Positions 26,148 through 35,867 of a stretch of 35,867 nucleotides of DNA are shown piece by piece. The stretch lies in the NCBI GenBank assembly GCA_009692245.1, contig SHZN01000005.1, positions 1-35,867 on the forward strand. Reading direction: 5' to 3'. Origin of the DNA: Gammaproteobacteria bacterium. Its GTDB lineage: Bacteria > Pseudomonadota > Gammaproteobacteria > Steroidobacterales > Steroidobacteraceae. Made by a program: the position numbers and the translations under genes. How positions within the stretch are numbered: position 1 is the first letter of the stretch; every line of letters starts with the position of its first letter. The notes beneath the pieces were generated by a model that saw only the letters and a program-made list of their open reading frames with translations, was not told the DNA's origin and did no database searches.

Positions 26148-26873
26148 ATGACTGAAGCGATCCGAATCGTCCTTGTAGACACCAGCCACCCGGGCAACAT
26201 CGGCGCATCGGCGCGCGCGATGAAAAACATGGGGCTGTCTTCGCTCGTGCTGGTGCGTCCTCAAGCGTATCCGGATCCGGAGGCCACGGCGCGCGCTTCC
26301 GGGGCGGCGGGCCTGCTCGCACGAGCAAGCGTCCTGCCTTCCATCGACGCTGCAATCGCAGGTTGCGGGCTGGTGCTTGGCACGAGCGCGAGGCGGCGCA
26401 ATGCGAACTGGCGCATGCTCGATGCGCGTGAGGCTGCCAGTGAGCTGCTGGCGACAGGCAGGACACGGCCCGCAGCGGTGCTGTTTGGCAGCGAGCGCAA
26501 TGGACTCGCAAATGATGAGCTTGCGCGCTGCCACGCCCTGATCCAGATTCCGGCCGACCCGGAGTATGAATCGCTGAATCTCGCCCAGGCCGTGCAGATC
26601 GTCTGCTACGAGATCATGATGGCAGAACGCGGTCCGGCGGTTCCGCCCGAGCCGGTATCGCCGCCGGCCGGCACCGAGGACATGGCCGCATTGCACCGGC
26701 ATCTGGATGCGGTGCTCGAGCGCATCGGATTCATGCATCCGGGAAATGCCGCGCAGCTGCGCCCACGACTCGAGCGCTTTCTGGCGCGCGCCGTGCCGGA
26801 TGAAAAGGAAGTGCGCATCCTGCGCGGACTGCTGGCTGCGATCGAACGGCGCAGCACGATTCCCGGGGAATGA
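26148..26873 (+). CDS. trmJ: tRNA (cytidine/uridine-2'-O-)-methyltransferase TrmJ
   Basis: IRIVLVDTSHPGNIGASARAMKNMGLSSLVLVRP, LFGSERNGLANDEL, LNLAQAVQIVCYEI. Confidence 0.92.
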   Translation: MTEAIRIVLVDTSHPGNIGASARAMKNMGLSSLVLVRPQAYPDPEATARASGAAGLLARASVLPSIDAAIAGCGLVLGTSARRRNANWRMLDAREAASELLATGRTRPAAVLFGSERNGLANDELARCHALIQIPADPEYESLNLAQAVQIVCYEIMMAERGPAVPPEPVSPPAGTEDMAALHRHLDAVLERIGFMHPGNAAQLRPRLERFLARAVPDEKEVRILRGLLAAIERRSTIPGE

Positions 26874-28066
26874 CGATCATGCCGGACCGAGTACCGATCT
26901 ATCTAGATTACGCAGCGACCGCGCCGCTCGATCCGCGGGTCGCGGATCTCATGAGCGAATGCCTACGTGATCCCGCGCTGCAGGGTAACCCCGCCTCTGC
27001 GCATGCGCCGGGACGCGCGGCGGCGGTGCACGTGGAATCTGCGCGCGGGCAAGTCGCGCAGTTGATCGGGGCACAACCCGAATCCATCGTATTTACATCC
27101 GGCGCGACAGAAAGCGTGAATCTCGCGGTCCTTGGTGCCGCGCGCGCAGCGGGCAGCAGCAAGCGCCATGTCGTCACGGCACGTACCGAGCATCGCGCGG
27201 CGCTTGATGCCTGCCGCCAGCTCGAACGCGAGGGATTCACCGTTGGCTGGCTGAAGTCCGGCACAGATGGCAGCGTGGATCCAGGACAGGTTGCGGCAGC
27301 GCTGCGCGCCGACACGGCGCTGGTCTCGCTGATGCATGCGAACAACGAGACCGGCGTGATCAATGATATTGCCGCGGTCGGGCGCATCTGCCGCGAACGA
27401 GGTGTGACATTCCACGTCGATGCCGCCCAGAGCGCGGGCAAGTTGCCGATCGACGTGGATGGGATGGGCATGGCGCTCCTCAGTTTCTGCGCACACAAGC
27501 TCGGCGGTCCGAAGGGCATCGGCGCGCTTTACCTCAGGCACCGTCCGCGGCCCGCGCTGCAGCCGCTGCAGTTCGGTGGCGGCCACGAGCGCGGCCTGCG
27601 TGCAGGCACCCTGGCCACGCACCAGATCGTCGGTTTCGGCCTTGCCTGTGAACTCGCGCGCGTTGGCCTTGCCACCGAGCCCGCGCGCATTCGCGCGCTG
27701 CGCGAGCGACTATGGGCCGGTCTTCAGCCTGCGGCGCCGGTTGCGCAGAACGGCGCCGCCGAACCCGGGCTCCCTGGCATCCTGAATGTCCGCTTTCCAG
27801 GTGTGGAGGGCGAGAGCCTGCTGTTCGCCCTGGATGGCAGCCTGGCGACCTCCAGTGGCTCGGCCTGCAGCTCGGCGACGGCAGAGCCTTCCTATGTGCT
27901 GCGCGCGCTCGGTCTCTCGGACCTGGCGGCACAGGCCTCATTGCGGCTGAGCCTTGGCCGCGAAACGACGGAGGAGGAAATCGATCGCGCAGCCAGGCTG
28001 CTCGTGGACTGCGTGCGGCGGCTGCGTGCTCCACTGCCCGCCGGCGCGAGCGAAGCGATCGCATGA
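26870..28066 (+). CDS. Cysteine desulfurase, IscS/NifS type
   Basis: PIYLDYAATAPLDPRV, FTSGATESVNLAV, MHANNETGVINDI, SFCAHKLGGPKGIGALYLR, TSSGSACSSATAEPSYVLRALGL. Confidence 0.93.
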   Translation: MTIMPDRVPIYLDYAATAPLDPRVADLMSECLRDPALQGNPASAHAPGRAAAVHVESARGQVAQLIGAQPESIVFTSGATESVNLAVLGAARAAGSSKRHVVTARTEHRAALDACRQLEREGFTVGWLKSGTDGSVDPGQVAAALRADTALVSLMHANNETGVINDIAAVGRICRERGVTFHVDAAQSAGKLPIDVDGMGMALLSFCAHKLGGPKGIGALYLRHRPRPALQPLQFGGGHERGLRAGTLATHQIVGFGLACELARVGLATEPARIRALRERLWAGLQPAAPVAQNGAAEPGLPGILNVRFPGVEGESLLFALDGSLATSSGSACSSATAEPSYVLRALGLSDLAAQASLRLSLGRETTEEEIDRAARLLVDCVRRLRAPLPAGASEAIA

Positions 28067-28458
28067 CCGGATTGCGTACGACGTATTCACCGCTGGTACG
28101 CGAGCTGTTCGAGCGGCTGCCGCATGCCGGCGACCTGGCGCCGGGTCCTGGCACGGTGGTGCATGGAGAGGCGATTGCGCTCGATCGCGGCGCCTGGGTC
28201 CGCTACGAGGCGCGGATCAAGGACGGCCGGGTGGCCGATTGCGCGTTTCGTGCCTGGGGATGTCCACACACGCTCGCGGCAGCGGCGCTGGTCGCAAGTC
28301 GCATGCAGGGCCATTGCATCGACGCAGAGGCCGCCTTCGACGCCGGGTGCCTGGCAATGGAACTCGATGCGCCCCCGGAGAAACTCGGCCGCCTGCTGGT
28401 CGTGGAGGATGCGCTGTCCGGGATGCTGGCCCGGGCGCTTGCGTTACAATTGACCTGA
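28063..28458 (+). CDS. IscU/NifU-N-like scaffold, divergent
   Basis: DGRVADCAFRAWGCPHTLAAAALVASRMQG aligns with the IscU ARFKTYGCGSAIASSSLVTEW region; located between iscS-like and iscA genes, overlapping the upstream stop. Confidence 0.75.
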   Translation: MTGLRTTYSPLVRELFERLPHAGDLAPGPGTVVHGEAIALDRGAWVRYEARIKDGRVADCAFRAWGCPHTLAAAALVASRMQGHCIDAEAAFDAGCLAMELDAPPEKLGRLLVVEDALSGMLARALALQLT

Positions 28459-28460
28459 GC

Positions 28461-28784
28461 ATGGCCATTACCCTGACCCCAGCCGCAGCAGACCGCGTCC
28501 GTCACTTCATGGCCGAGCGCGGCCACGGCGTCGGCCTGCGCCTCGGTGTGCGCAAGACCGGCTGTTCCGGCTTCGCCTATGTCGTAAATTACGCCGATGA
28601 GGTGCAGGAAAGCGATCGCGTCTTTGCGAGTCAGGGTGTCCAGGTGCTGGTCGATGCCGTCAGCCTCGCCCTGATCGATGGCACCGAGATCGATTTCGTC
28701 CGCCATGGACTCAATGAGGCATTTCGCTTCCGGAATCCGAACGTGCGCGGCGAATGCGGCTGCGGCGAAAGCTTCAGCGTCTGA
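28461..28784 (+). CDS. iscA: Fe-S assembly A-type protein IscA/ErpA-like
   Basis: MAITLTPAAADRVRHFMAERGHGVGLRLGVRKTGCSGFAYVVNYAD...GECGCGESFSV; conserved C...CGC cysteines. Confidence 0.92.
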   Translation: MAITLTPAAADRVRHFMAERGHGVGLRLGVRKTGCSGFAYVVNYADEVQESDRVFASQGVQVLVDAVSLALIDGTEIDFVRHGLNEAFRFRNPNVRGECGCGESFSV

Positions 28785-28823
28785 TTTTTCCTTTGGCGGC
28801 AGGCACTTCCACGCTCCCGGCGA

Positions 28824-28853
28824 TTGCCGGCCAGGGGTCGCGGGGGCTAGAAT
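28824..28853 (+). promoter_or_regulatory. Candidate sigma-70 promoter for ndk (TTGCCG-N18-TAGAAT)
   Basis: -35-like hexamer at 28824-28829 and -10-like hexamer at 28848-28853, upstream of ndk at 28890. Confidence 0.45.
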
Positions 28854-28889
28854 GCGCGGTCCAATCCTGCCCCATCGCACGAGGAATCA

Positions 28890-29330
28890 ATGGCGGTTGA
28901 GCGCACCTTGTCCATCGTCAAGCCCGACGGCGTGGCACGCAACCTGATCGGCGACGTTTATCGCCGATTCGAGCATGCCGGCCTCGCGATCATCGGTGCC
29001 CGGATGCTGCGGCTGACACAGAGCCAGGCGGAAGGCTTTTATGCCGTGCACCGCGAACGTCCGTTCTTCAGGGACCTGTGCGCCTACATGACCTCGGGCC
29101 CGGTGATGGTGCAGGTCCTGGAAGGCGAGTCGGCCGTCGCGCGTAATCGCGAAATCATGGGTGCGACCGATCCGAAGAAAGCTGCTCCCGGAACGATCCG
29201 CGCCGACCTCGCGACCAGCATTGAGGAGAATGTCGTGCACGGCTCCGACAGCGTCGAGAATGCCGCGCGCGAGATTGCCTATTTTTTTGCGGACATCGCA
29301 CTTTGTGCGCGGACCCGCCGAATCAGGTGA
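28890..29330 (+). CDS. ndk: Nucleoside diphosphate kinase
   Basis: [28 protein letters not shown]..., [20 protein letters not shown]. Confidence 0.95.
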   Translation: MAVERTLSIVKPDGVARNLIGDVYRRFEHAGLAIIGARMLRLTQSQAEGFYAVHRERPFFRDLCAYMTSGPVMVQVLEGESAVARNREIMGATDPKKAAPGTIRADLATSIEENVVHGSDSVENAAREIAYFFADIALCARTRRIR

Positions 29331-29334
29331 CACG

Positions 29335-30459
29335 ATGAGCGGCAAGGTCCCCGGGCGCAGCAACCTGCTCGGACTGAACCGGTCCGAGCTGGAAGCCTTT
29401 GTCGCGACGCTTGGCGCAAAGCCCTACCGCGCGCGCCAGTTGCTGAAGTGGATCTACCGCCGCGGCGAGTCTGACTTTGCGCGCATGACCGATCTTGCGA
29501 AGGATTTCCGGGCACAGCTCGCGGACGTCGCCGAAGTGAGCGTGCCGGAGATCGTGAGCGCGAGGACTTCGGCGGATGGCACGCGCAAGTGGCTGCTGCG
29601 CATGCCGGGCGCTGCCGGCAACGAGCAGGTCATCGAGACGATTTTCATCCCGGAACCGGGGCGCGGGACACTCTGCATCTCGAGCCAGATCGGCTGTGCG
29701 CTGGACTGTTCCTTCTGCGCGACCGGTCAGCAGGGATTCAACCGCAACCTGACATCGGCCGAGATCATTGGCCAGGTGTGGCTCGCCAATCGCGAACTCG
29801 GGCGTGAGCCGGACGGCGAGCGCGTCATTACGAATGTCGTCCTGATGGGCATGGGCGAGCCGCTCGCCAACTACAAAAACGTGCTGCCGGCCATGCAGTT
29901 GATGCTCGACGATCTTGCCTACGACCTGTCACGCCGGCGCGTCACGCTTTCCACTTCCGGCCTGGTGCCGCAGATCTACCGCCTGGCGGAGGACAGCAAC
30001 GTGGCGCTCGCCGTTTCGCTGCATGCACCGAATGACAAGCTGCGCGATGAGCTCGTCCCGATCAATCGCAAGCACCCGATCGCGGAGTTGCTGGCCGCCA
30101 GTTGGCATTACCTTGAGCGCCAGAATGGCCGCAGCGTTACATTCGAGTACACGATGCTAGATGGCATCAATGACCAGCCCGGGCACGCGCGGGAACTAGC
30201 GGTACTGCTGCGCGGTCATGATGCCAAGGTGAATCTGATTCCGTTCAATACATTCCCGGGCACCCGGTACCGGCGCTCGCCAGCCGCGACAATCGATCGA
30301 TTCCGCGACCTGCTGGCACAGGGAGGGGTGATGGCGACCGTGCGGCGAACCCGGGGTGACGACATCGACGCGGCCTGCGGTCAGCTCAGGGGCCAGGTGC
30401 TGGATCGCACACTGGTCAGGCTCGGCAGCAAAATGGTCCGGCTTGCGGTGCGGGCATGA
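29335..30459 (+). CDS. rlmN: Dual-specificity 23S rRNA/tRNA adenine-C2 methyltransferase RlmN
   Basis: Radical [57 protein letters not shown]. Confidence 0.95.
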   Translation: MSGKVPGRSNLLGLNRSELEAFVATLGAKPYRARQLLKWIYRRGESDFARMTDLAKDFRAQLADVAEVSVPEIVSARTSADGTRKWLLRMPGAAGNEQVIETIFIPEPGRGTLCISSQIGCALDCSFCATGQQGFNRNLTSAEIIGQVWLANRELGREPDGERVITNVVLMGMGEPLANYKNVLPAMQLMLDDLAYDLSRRRVTLSTSGLVPQIYRLAEDSNVALAVSLHAPNDKLRDELVPINRKHPIAELLAASWHYLERQNGRSVTFEYTMLDGINDQPGHARELAVLLRGHDAKVNLIPFNTFPGTRYRRSPAATIDRFRDLLAQGGVMATVRRTRGDDIDAACGQLRGQVLDRTLVRLGSKMVRLAVRA

Positions 30460-31214
30460 TCGCGCGAATGGCGGCGGCCCTGGTTGCGCTGCTGCTGGCG
30501 ACGGCGGCGCCCGCGCAGGAAGCCTCGAAAAAACCGTTGACCGAAGCGGCGCGCGTCAATGCCCGCCTTGCCATGGAGTACATGAAGCGTGACCAGTTGT
30601 CGGTCGCACGCGACAAGGTCGAAAGGGCGCTCGCGCAGAATCCGAAGGACCAGACTGTGCAACTCGCTGCCGGCCTGGTCTATGAGCGCTTGCTGGACAC
30701 CCAGCGTGCTGAGAAGCACTTCCGGCTCGCGCTGCGTGCCGATGCCGACAGCCAGGAGGCGCAGAATGCGCTGGGTGCATTCCTTTGCCGCCACCGGGAA
30801 TTTGCGAAGGGCGAGGCGATGTTCCTCAAGGCGGCAGGCAATCCCCTGTACGATACGCCGGAAGTCGCCTACACCAATGCGGGTGTCTGCGCCCGCAGTG
30901 CCGCGGCGCTGGAAAGGGCCGAAAAATACCTGCGCCAGGCCCTGACGGTTAGCTCGACCTACCCGGAAACATTCCTGCAGCTGGCGGGCGTCTTGCATGA
31001 TCGCGGCAATCACCTGCAGGCGCGGGCATTCATCGAGCGATTCCTTGCCGCTGCGCCGGCAACATCCGATGTGCTCCTGCTGGGCCACCAGATCGAGATG
31101 GCGCTGAATGATCGCGCGGCGGCTGCCGTGTACAGCGAACGATTGCGCAAGGAATTTCCGGAATCCGTGCAGTTGCGCGTACTCGACGACATCGAGCGCA
31201 GGAATCCCGGATGA
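30456..31214 (+). CDS. pilW: Type IV pilus biogenesis/stability TPR protein PilW/PilF-like
   Basis: Signal sequence; [51 protein letters not shown] repeats; position between rlmN and a rodZ-like gene. Confidence 0.8.
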   Translation: MIARMAAALVALLLATAAPAQEASKKPLTEAARVNARLAMEYMKRDQLSVARDKVERALAQNPKDQTVQLAAGLVYERLLDTQRAEKHFRLALRADADSQEAQNALGAFLCRHREFAKGEAMFLKAAGNPLYDTPEVAYTNAGVCARSAAALERAEKYLRQALTVSSTYPETFLQLAGVLHDRGNHLQARAFIERFLAAAPATSDVLLLGHQIEMALNDRAAAAVYSERLRKEFPESVQLRVLDDIERRNPG

Positions 31215-31597
31215 ACACGCGGACCAGCGGCCCGTCGCCTGGCACGCGGTTGCGCGGTGCTCGTGAAGCCAGGGGGCTCACGATCGAGGCTGCGGCCGAG
31301 CGCCTGCGGCTCAATGCAGCGCTGGTACTCGCGATGGAGGAAGACCGTCTTGCACTGCTCGGCGCGCCAGTCTTTGTGCGCGGGCACCTTCGTAATTACG
31401 CGGCGCTGCTTGGCCTGCCCGAGGAGGAGATCCTGGCTGCATTTGGCAGTGGCGAGATTCCCGAACCCAGTTTCCTGCCGGCGATGGACCTGCGGCCCAA
31501 GGTGCGCGATCACGCGCGCTGGGCCTGGCCGATCACCGCCGTGCTGCTCGCAATCGCGGTGGTCGCCGCATTCTGGTGGTGGGGCGCACGCTTCTAG
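31211..31597 (+). CDS. Short RodZ-like protein (HTH plus one TM)
   Basis: LRGAREARGLTIEAAAERLRLNAALVLAMEEDR...FVRGHLRNYAALLGL, then TM helix; no periplasmic domain. Confidence 0.75.
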   Translation: MNTRTSGPSPGTRLRGAREARGLTIEAAAERLRLNAALVLAMEEDRLALLGAPVFVRGHLRNYAALLGLPEEEILAAFGSGEIPEPSFLPAMDLRPKVRDHARWAWPITAVLLAIAVVAAFWWWGARF

Positions 31598-31600
31598 GCC

Positions 31601-32878
31601 ATGAACAGGAAACTCCAGGCTGTCCGTGGCATGAATGACTTGCTCGCGGACCAGCTGCCCTGGTGGCAGCTGGTGGAGCAGAGCGCGCGCGAACTCTTTG
31701 CGGACTATGGCTATCAGGAATTCCGCGTCCCGCTGGTCGAGCACACGGAACTGTTCCAGCGCTCGATCGGCGAGCACACCGACATCGTCGAGAAAGAGAT
31801 GTACAGCTTCGAGGACCGCGGTGGCGACAGCCTGAGCCTGCGTCCCGAAGCGACCGCCGGCCTGGTGCGCGCGGCAATCGAGCACGGCCTGCTGCACAAC
31901 CAGAAGCAGAGACTATGGACGTCGGGGCCGATGTTCCGGCACGAGAGACCCCAGCAAGGCAGGTACCGCCAGTTTCACCAGATTGATTGCGAGGCCTTTG
32001 GATTTGAAGGCCCTGACGTCGATGTCGAGGTAATCCAGATTTCGGCGCGCCTGTGGCGGAAGCTCGGCATCACCGACGTGCGCCTGCATGTCAATTCGCT
32101 CGGCACACCGGAATCGCGCCGGCAATACCGCGCGCTGCTGGTGACCTACTTCGAGCGCCACCGGACCGGGCTCGATGCCGAAAGCCTGCGCCGTCTCGAG
32201 TCTAATCCGATGCGGATCCTCGATTCGAAGAACCCTGCGATGAAGGAAATCATCGCCGGCGCTCCCGTGCTGACCGATCATCTCGACCTGGCCTCGCGCG
32301 AGCATTTTGACCGTTTCCGCGACCTGCTCGGTGCTTGCGGAATTTCTTACGAGGTGGATCCGCGGCTGGTCCGCGGCCTCGATTACTACACGCGCACCGT
32401 CTTTGAATGGACAACGACTGCACTCGGCACCCAGGATGCCGTATGTTCCGGCGGCCGCTATGATGGCCTAGTCGCGCAACTGGGCGGCGACCAGACACCC
32501 GCGATTGGCTGGGCGCTCGGCATCGAGCGAATCGTTGCCATGCTGCAGGCTGCTGGAACGGCGGCAAGAGCCGCTGTGCCTGCTGTCTACCTGGTGCTGT
32601 CGGGTGATCGCGCACAGCGCGCCGGGCTCGCAATCGCCGAGCGCCTGCGCGATGCCCTGCCGGGTGCCGGTGTCCACGCCAATATGGGTGGCGGAAGCCT
32701 GAAGTCGCAGATGAAGCGCGCGGACAAGAGCGGCGCTTCGCTTGCGCTGATCATTGGCGACGATGAGATGGCGCGTGGTGTTGCGGCGGTCAGGGTGCTG
32801 CGCGGCGATGCCAGCCAGCAGGACTGTCCGTGGGATGAGCTGCCCGGGCACATTGCGTCAGTGCTTGGCCGCATTTGA
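31601..32878 (+). CDS. hisS: Histidyl-tRNA synthetase
   Basis: KLQAVRGMNDLL, LRPEATAGLVRA, FRHERPQQGRYRQFHQIDCEAFG, RGLDYYTRTVFEW. Confidence 0.95.
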   Translation: MNRKLQAVRGMNDLLADQLPWWQLVEQSARELFADYGYQEFRVPLVEHTELFQRSIGEHTDIVEKEMYSFEDRGGDSLSLRPEATAGLVRAAIEHGLLHNQKQRLWTSGPMFRHERPQQGRYRQFHQIDCEAFGFEGPDVDVEVIQISARLWRKLGITDVRLHVNSLGTPESRRQYRALLVTYFERHRTGLDAESLRRLESNPMRILDSKNPAMKEIIAGAPVLTDHLDLASREHFDRFRDLLGACGISYEVDPRLVRGLDYYTRTVFEWTTTALGTQDAVCSGGRYDGLVAQLGGDQTPAIGWALGIERIVAMLQAAGTAARAAVPAVYLVLSGDRAQRAGLAIAERLRDALPGAGVHANMGGGSLKSQMKRADKSGASLALIIGDDEMARGVAAVRVLRGDASQQDCPWDELPGHIASVLGRI

Positions 32879-32893
32879 CTTCGAGGAGTGACG

Positions 32894-33556
32894 ATGGTCG
32901 ATGAGTATCTGTCGGAACGCGAGCAGGCTGCACAGCTCAGGCACTGGCTGCGCGAGAACTGGCTCTGGCTCGTGACCGGTGTTGTGCTGGGTCTCAGCAT
33001 CGTGTTTGGTTACCGCTGGTGGAACGCGCATCAGGCTGCGCGGTCCCAGGAAGCAGAGCAGCAATTTTCCGCGATGCTGGATGCGCTCGGCCGCAATCAG
33101 CGCGATGAGGGCCTGCAGATAGCCGGAAAGATCACCGCTGAATACGACGACACACCCTATGCCGACCAGACTCAGCTGGTGCTCGCAAGACTCGACATTG
33201 AAGCAGGCGAGTTTGACAAGGCGGCGGCGACGCTAAGGCAGGTCATGGATTCGACGCGCGATCCGGACCTGGCGCTGGTCGCGAGACTGAGGCTCGCGCG
33301 CGTGCAGCTCGCGAAGGGAAACTATGACGATGCCCTCGCGACACTCGAGGCCGTCGATAATGCTGCGGTCGCCGCGCGTGTCGCTGAATTGCGCGGCGAC
33401 GTCATGGTGGCGCGCGGAAAGCCGGCGGATGCGCTACTGGCCTATCGGCAGGCCCAGTCGGCGGCGGAAGAGGGCAAGAGCGCCGACGGCCTGGTCGACC
33501 AGGAACTGTTGCGGCTGAAGATCGACGAACTGTCCGCGGCGACCGCGGCTGAATGA
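32894..33556 (+). CDS. yfgM: YfgM-family TPR membrane protein
   Basis: MVDEYLSEREQAAQLRHWLRENWLWLVTGVVLGLSIVFGYRWW; located between hisS and bamB. Confidence 0.85.
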   Translation: MVDEYLSEREQAAQLRHWLRENWLWLVTGVVLGLSIVFGYRWWNAHQAARSQEAEQQFSAMLDALGRNQRDEGLQIAGKITAEYDDTPYADQTQLVLARLDIEAGEFDKAAATLRQVMDSTRDPDLALVARLRLARVQLAKGNYDDALATLEAVDNAAVAARVAELRGDVMVARGKPADALLAYRQAQSAAEEGKSADGLVDQELLRLKIDELSAATAAE

Positions 33557-33565
33557 GGAATGCGG

Positions 33566-34714
33566 ATGAAGAGAATGGCCTGGCTGCTGGCACTTGCGTT
33601 TAGCTTGATCGCCTGCAGCAAAGAAAAAGACCTGGAGCCGCCGGCCGAGCTCGTGGATTTCAGCGTCAAGTTGAAGCCCACTCATCTATGGAGCACCGGG
33701 ACCAAGGGCGGCGATGAGGTACTGCGCCTGGGACTTGGCCCGGTCATCGTGGATGACCGCGTCTACGTCGCGGGTCATGGCGGCGATGTCCAGGCGCTGG
33801 AACTCGGCAGCGGTCGCAGCCTGTGGAATACGAAGACCGATCTCGACCTGAGCGGTGGACCAGCCTATGGCGAAGGCCTGGTGGTCGCCGGAACCAATAG
33901 TGGCCAGGTGCTGGCACTGGATGCCACGAGCGGGGCGGAGCGCTGGCGGATCGCAGTCAGCGGCGAAGTTTTGTCGGCTCCGGCCATCGGCGCAGGTCTC
34001 GTGATCGTCCACACGGTGGATGGCAAGTTGAGGGCGCTGCGCATCGCCGATGGCACCGAGGCCTGGAGCTACGAACAGCCCGTGCCGCGGCTGACATTGC
34101 GCGGCAATGGTCCGCCGATCATCAGTGGCGACATGGTGCTGTCGGGCTTCGACAACGGCAAGGTCGTGGCACTCGCGCTCTTGACCGGTGACCTGCTGTG
34201 GACCGCGACTGTCGCACCGTCCCGCGGCCGAACCGAGATCGAGCGGCTCGCCGACATCGATTCGGCGCTTCGGGTCGTTGACAAGGATGTCTTCGTCGTC
34301 GGCTACCAGGGGCGTGTGGCGATGCTTTCGCTCGAGTCCGGCCAGATCTGGTGGGGACGGGATATGTCGAGCTACCGCGGCATGGCCACCGACGCCGAAA
34401 ACCTGTACGTGACGACGGCCGATAGTACGGTTGTCGCAATGCGCCGCCGCGATGGCACGGAACTGTGGCGCCAGGCCCAGCTCCTGCACCGCGCGCTGAC
34501 GGCGCCTGCGATCCAGGGTGACACGGTGGTGGTCGCCGACTTCGAAGGCTACCTGCACTGGCTCGATGCGGCCACGGGCGAAATTCTCGGCCGCGCAAAG
34601 CTCGGCGGTGGGCGCATCAGCAATTCACCGGTGAGCGCCGGCGAGCTGTTGCTGGTGCAGGGCGATTCCGGCGAGGTCCAGGCTTATCGCGCGCGGCCGC
34701 GCACCGCCGGGTAA
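33566..34714 (+). CDS. bamB: Outer membrane protein assembly factor BamB
   Basis: Lipobox MKRMAWLLALAFSLIAC; PQQ-like beta-propeller repeats; der downstream. Confidence 0.93.
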   Translation: MKRMAWLLALAFSLIACSKEKDLEPPAELVDFSVKLKPTHLWSTGTKGGDEVLRLGLGPVIVDDRVYVAGHGGDVQALELGSGRSLWNTKTDLDLSGGPAYGEGLVVAGTNSGQVLALDATSGAERWRIAVSGEVLSAPAIGAGLVIVHTVDGKLRALRIADGTEAWSYEQPVPRLTLRGNGPPIISGDMVLSGFDNGKVVALALLTGDLLWTATVAPSRGRTEIERLADIDSALRVVDKDVFVVGYQGRVAMLSLESGQIWWGRDMSSYRGMATDAENLYVTTADSTVVAMRRRDGTELWRQAQLLHRALTAPAIQGDTVVVADFEGYLHWLDAATGEILGRAKLGGGRISNSPVSAGELLLVQGDSGEVQAYRARPRTAG

Positions 34715-34737
34715 GCGGCTGTCCGGGATCCTGAGTC

Positions 34738-35867
34738 ATGTTGCCCGTCGTCGCGCTGGTGGGCCGGCCCAATGTCGGCAAGTCCACGCTGTTCAATGCG
34801 CTGACCGGGACCAGTGACGCGCTGGTCTCGGATGTGCCGGGTCTGACGCGGGACCGCAAGTACGGCTACGGCCGCCAAGGTTTGCATCGTTTCATCGTGG
34901 TCGACACCGGCGGGCTCGTGGAATCGCCGCGCGGTATCGAGCAACTGATGGCGCAGCAGACCCAGCGCGCGATCGATGAGGCTGACCGGGTCGTGTTCCT
35001 CGTCGATGGGCAGTCGGGAATCGAACCCTCCGATCGATTTGTCGCCGATGTCCTGCGCAAGAGCGGCAAGCCGGTGACGATTGCCGTCAATAAATGCGAG
35101 GGACGCGATTCGGACGTCGCCGTATCTGACTTTCACGGCCTCGGTCTCGGCGAGCCCCAGTCCTTGTCGGCGGCGCATCGCCAGGGCATCGACGAACTGA
35201 TTGATCATGCGCTTGCGGGTATCGCGCCGCCTGCCGAGGACGCAGTGGAAGATGCCGCTCGCGCGACCCGGGTCTGCGTTGTCGGTCGCCCGAATGTCGG
35301 CAAGTCCACACTGATCAACCGCCTGCTGGGCGAGGAGCGGATGATTGCCACGGACCAGCCGGGCACGACCCGCGACACCGTGCATGTGCCATTCGAGCGT
35401 GATGGGCAGGCCTACGTCCTGATCGACACCGCCGGCGTCCGGCGTCGCGCACGCGTCGAGGAACAGCTTGAAAAATGGAGTGTGATCAAGACGTTGCAGG
35501 CGATTGACGACGCAAATGTCGTCATCGGTGTGCTGGATGCGCAGGAGACCGTGGCCGAACAAGACGCAACACTCCTCGGCATCGTCGCCGAGCGCGGACG
35601 CGCGATGGTGATCGCGGTCAACAAGTGGGATCACGTCACGCAGGAGCATCGCGACGAGATCCGCTCGCAAATTGCATTGCGGTTGCGCTTCCTGGATTTC
35701 GCGCCAGTCCATTTCATCTCCGCGCTGCACGGCAGTGGCGTCGGCGAAATGATGCAGTCGGTGCGCGAGGCGCACGCCGCGGCCATGCGGGCCATGCCGA
35801 CGCCGGAACTGACGCGCGTGCTCGAAGCAGCGATCCGGCAGCACCAGCCGCCATTGGTGCGTGGGCG
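34738..35867 (+). CDS. der: Ribosome-associated GTPase Der, C-terminus off the right edge
   Basis: Manual translation MLPVVALVGRPNVGKSTLFNALTGTSDALVSDVPGLTRDRKYG... and second G-domain VCVVGRPNVGKSTLINRLLGEERMIATDQPGTTRDT. Missing from the ORF track because it runs off the edge. Confidence 0.95.
   Translation, partial: MLPVVALVGRPNVGKSTLFNALTGTSDALVSDVPGLTRDRKYGYGRQGLHRFIVVDTGGLVESPRGIEQLMAQQTQRAIDEADRVVFLVDGQSGIEPSDRFVADVLRKSGKPVTIAVNKCEGRDSDVAVSDFHGLGLGEPQSLSAAHRQGIDELIDHALAGIAPPAEDAVEDAARATRVCVVGRPNVGKSTLINRLLGEERMIATDQPGTTRDTVHVPFERDGQAYVLIDTAGVRRRARVEEQLEKWSVIKTLQAIDDANVVIGVLDAQETVAEQDATLLGIVAERGRAMVIAVNKWDHVTQEHRDEIRSQIALRLRFLDFAPVHFISALHGSGVGEMMQSVREAHAAAMRAMPTPELTRVLEAAIRQHQPPLVRG

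Noticed and set aside
25019-26155. 378-aa plus-strand ORF
   Set aside because: Antisense shadow of suhB and the permease 5' end.

Overview
A 35.9 kb, high-GC, gammaproteobacterial-type chromosomal window, mostly conserved housekeeping genes. In order: isovaleryl-CoA dehydrogenase (edge-truncated), FadR/GntR-type regulator, thiolase, HTH-receiver regulator, fused acyl-CoA mutase (IcmF), plsC, xerD, dsbC, 7Fe ferredoxin, zinc-ribbon NUDIX hydrolase, tRNA-Leu(CAA), an ECF sigma / membrane protein / double-PDZ trio, queA-tgt, a large minus-strand gene, yajC-secD-secF, terC-like gene, amino-acid permease, suhB, trmJ, iscS-like / IscU-like / iscA, ndk, rlmN, pilW, short rodZ-like, hisS, yfgM, bamB, der (edge-truncated). 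The most unusual locus is a ~4.7 kb segment splitting the usual tgt-yajC junction. It carries one predicted ~1,474-aa secreted protein that joins a copper-radical (galactose/glyoxal) oxidase with a complete set of apparent Cu/Tyr-Cys ligands to Ig-like, PKD, beta-propeller, two-CxxCH cytochrome/peroxidase-like and PA14 modules. The segment is bounded by a near-identical 36-bp direct repeat (35/36) that includes the 3' end of tgt, and a perfect CRP-type palindrome lies upstream of the gene. Other notable signals are a perfect 30-bp palindrome centred on the queA start codon, an apparent single-base frameshift near the end of icmF, a cysteine-depleted IscU-like protein, and a receiver domain truncated before beta-5. 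All calls come from reading the sequence by eye; no database search was run.
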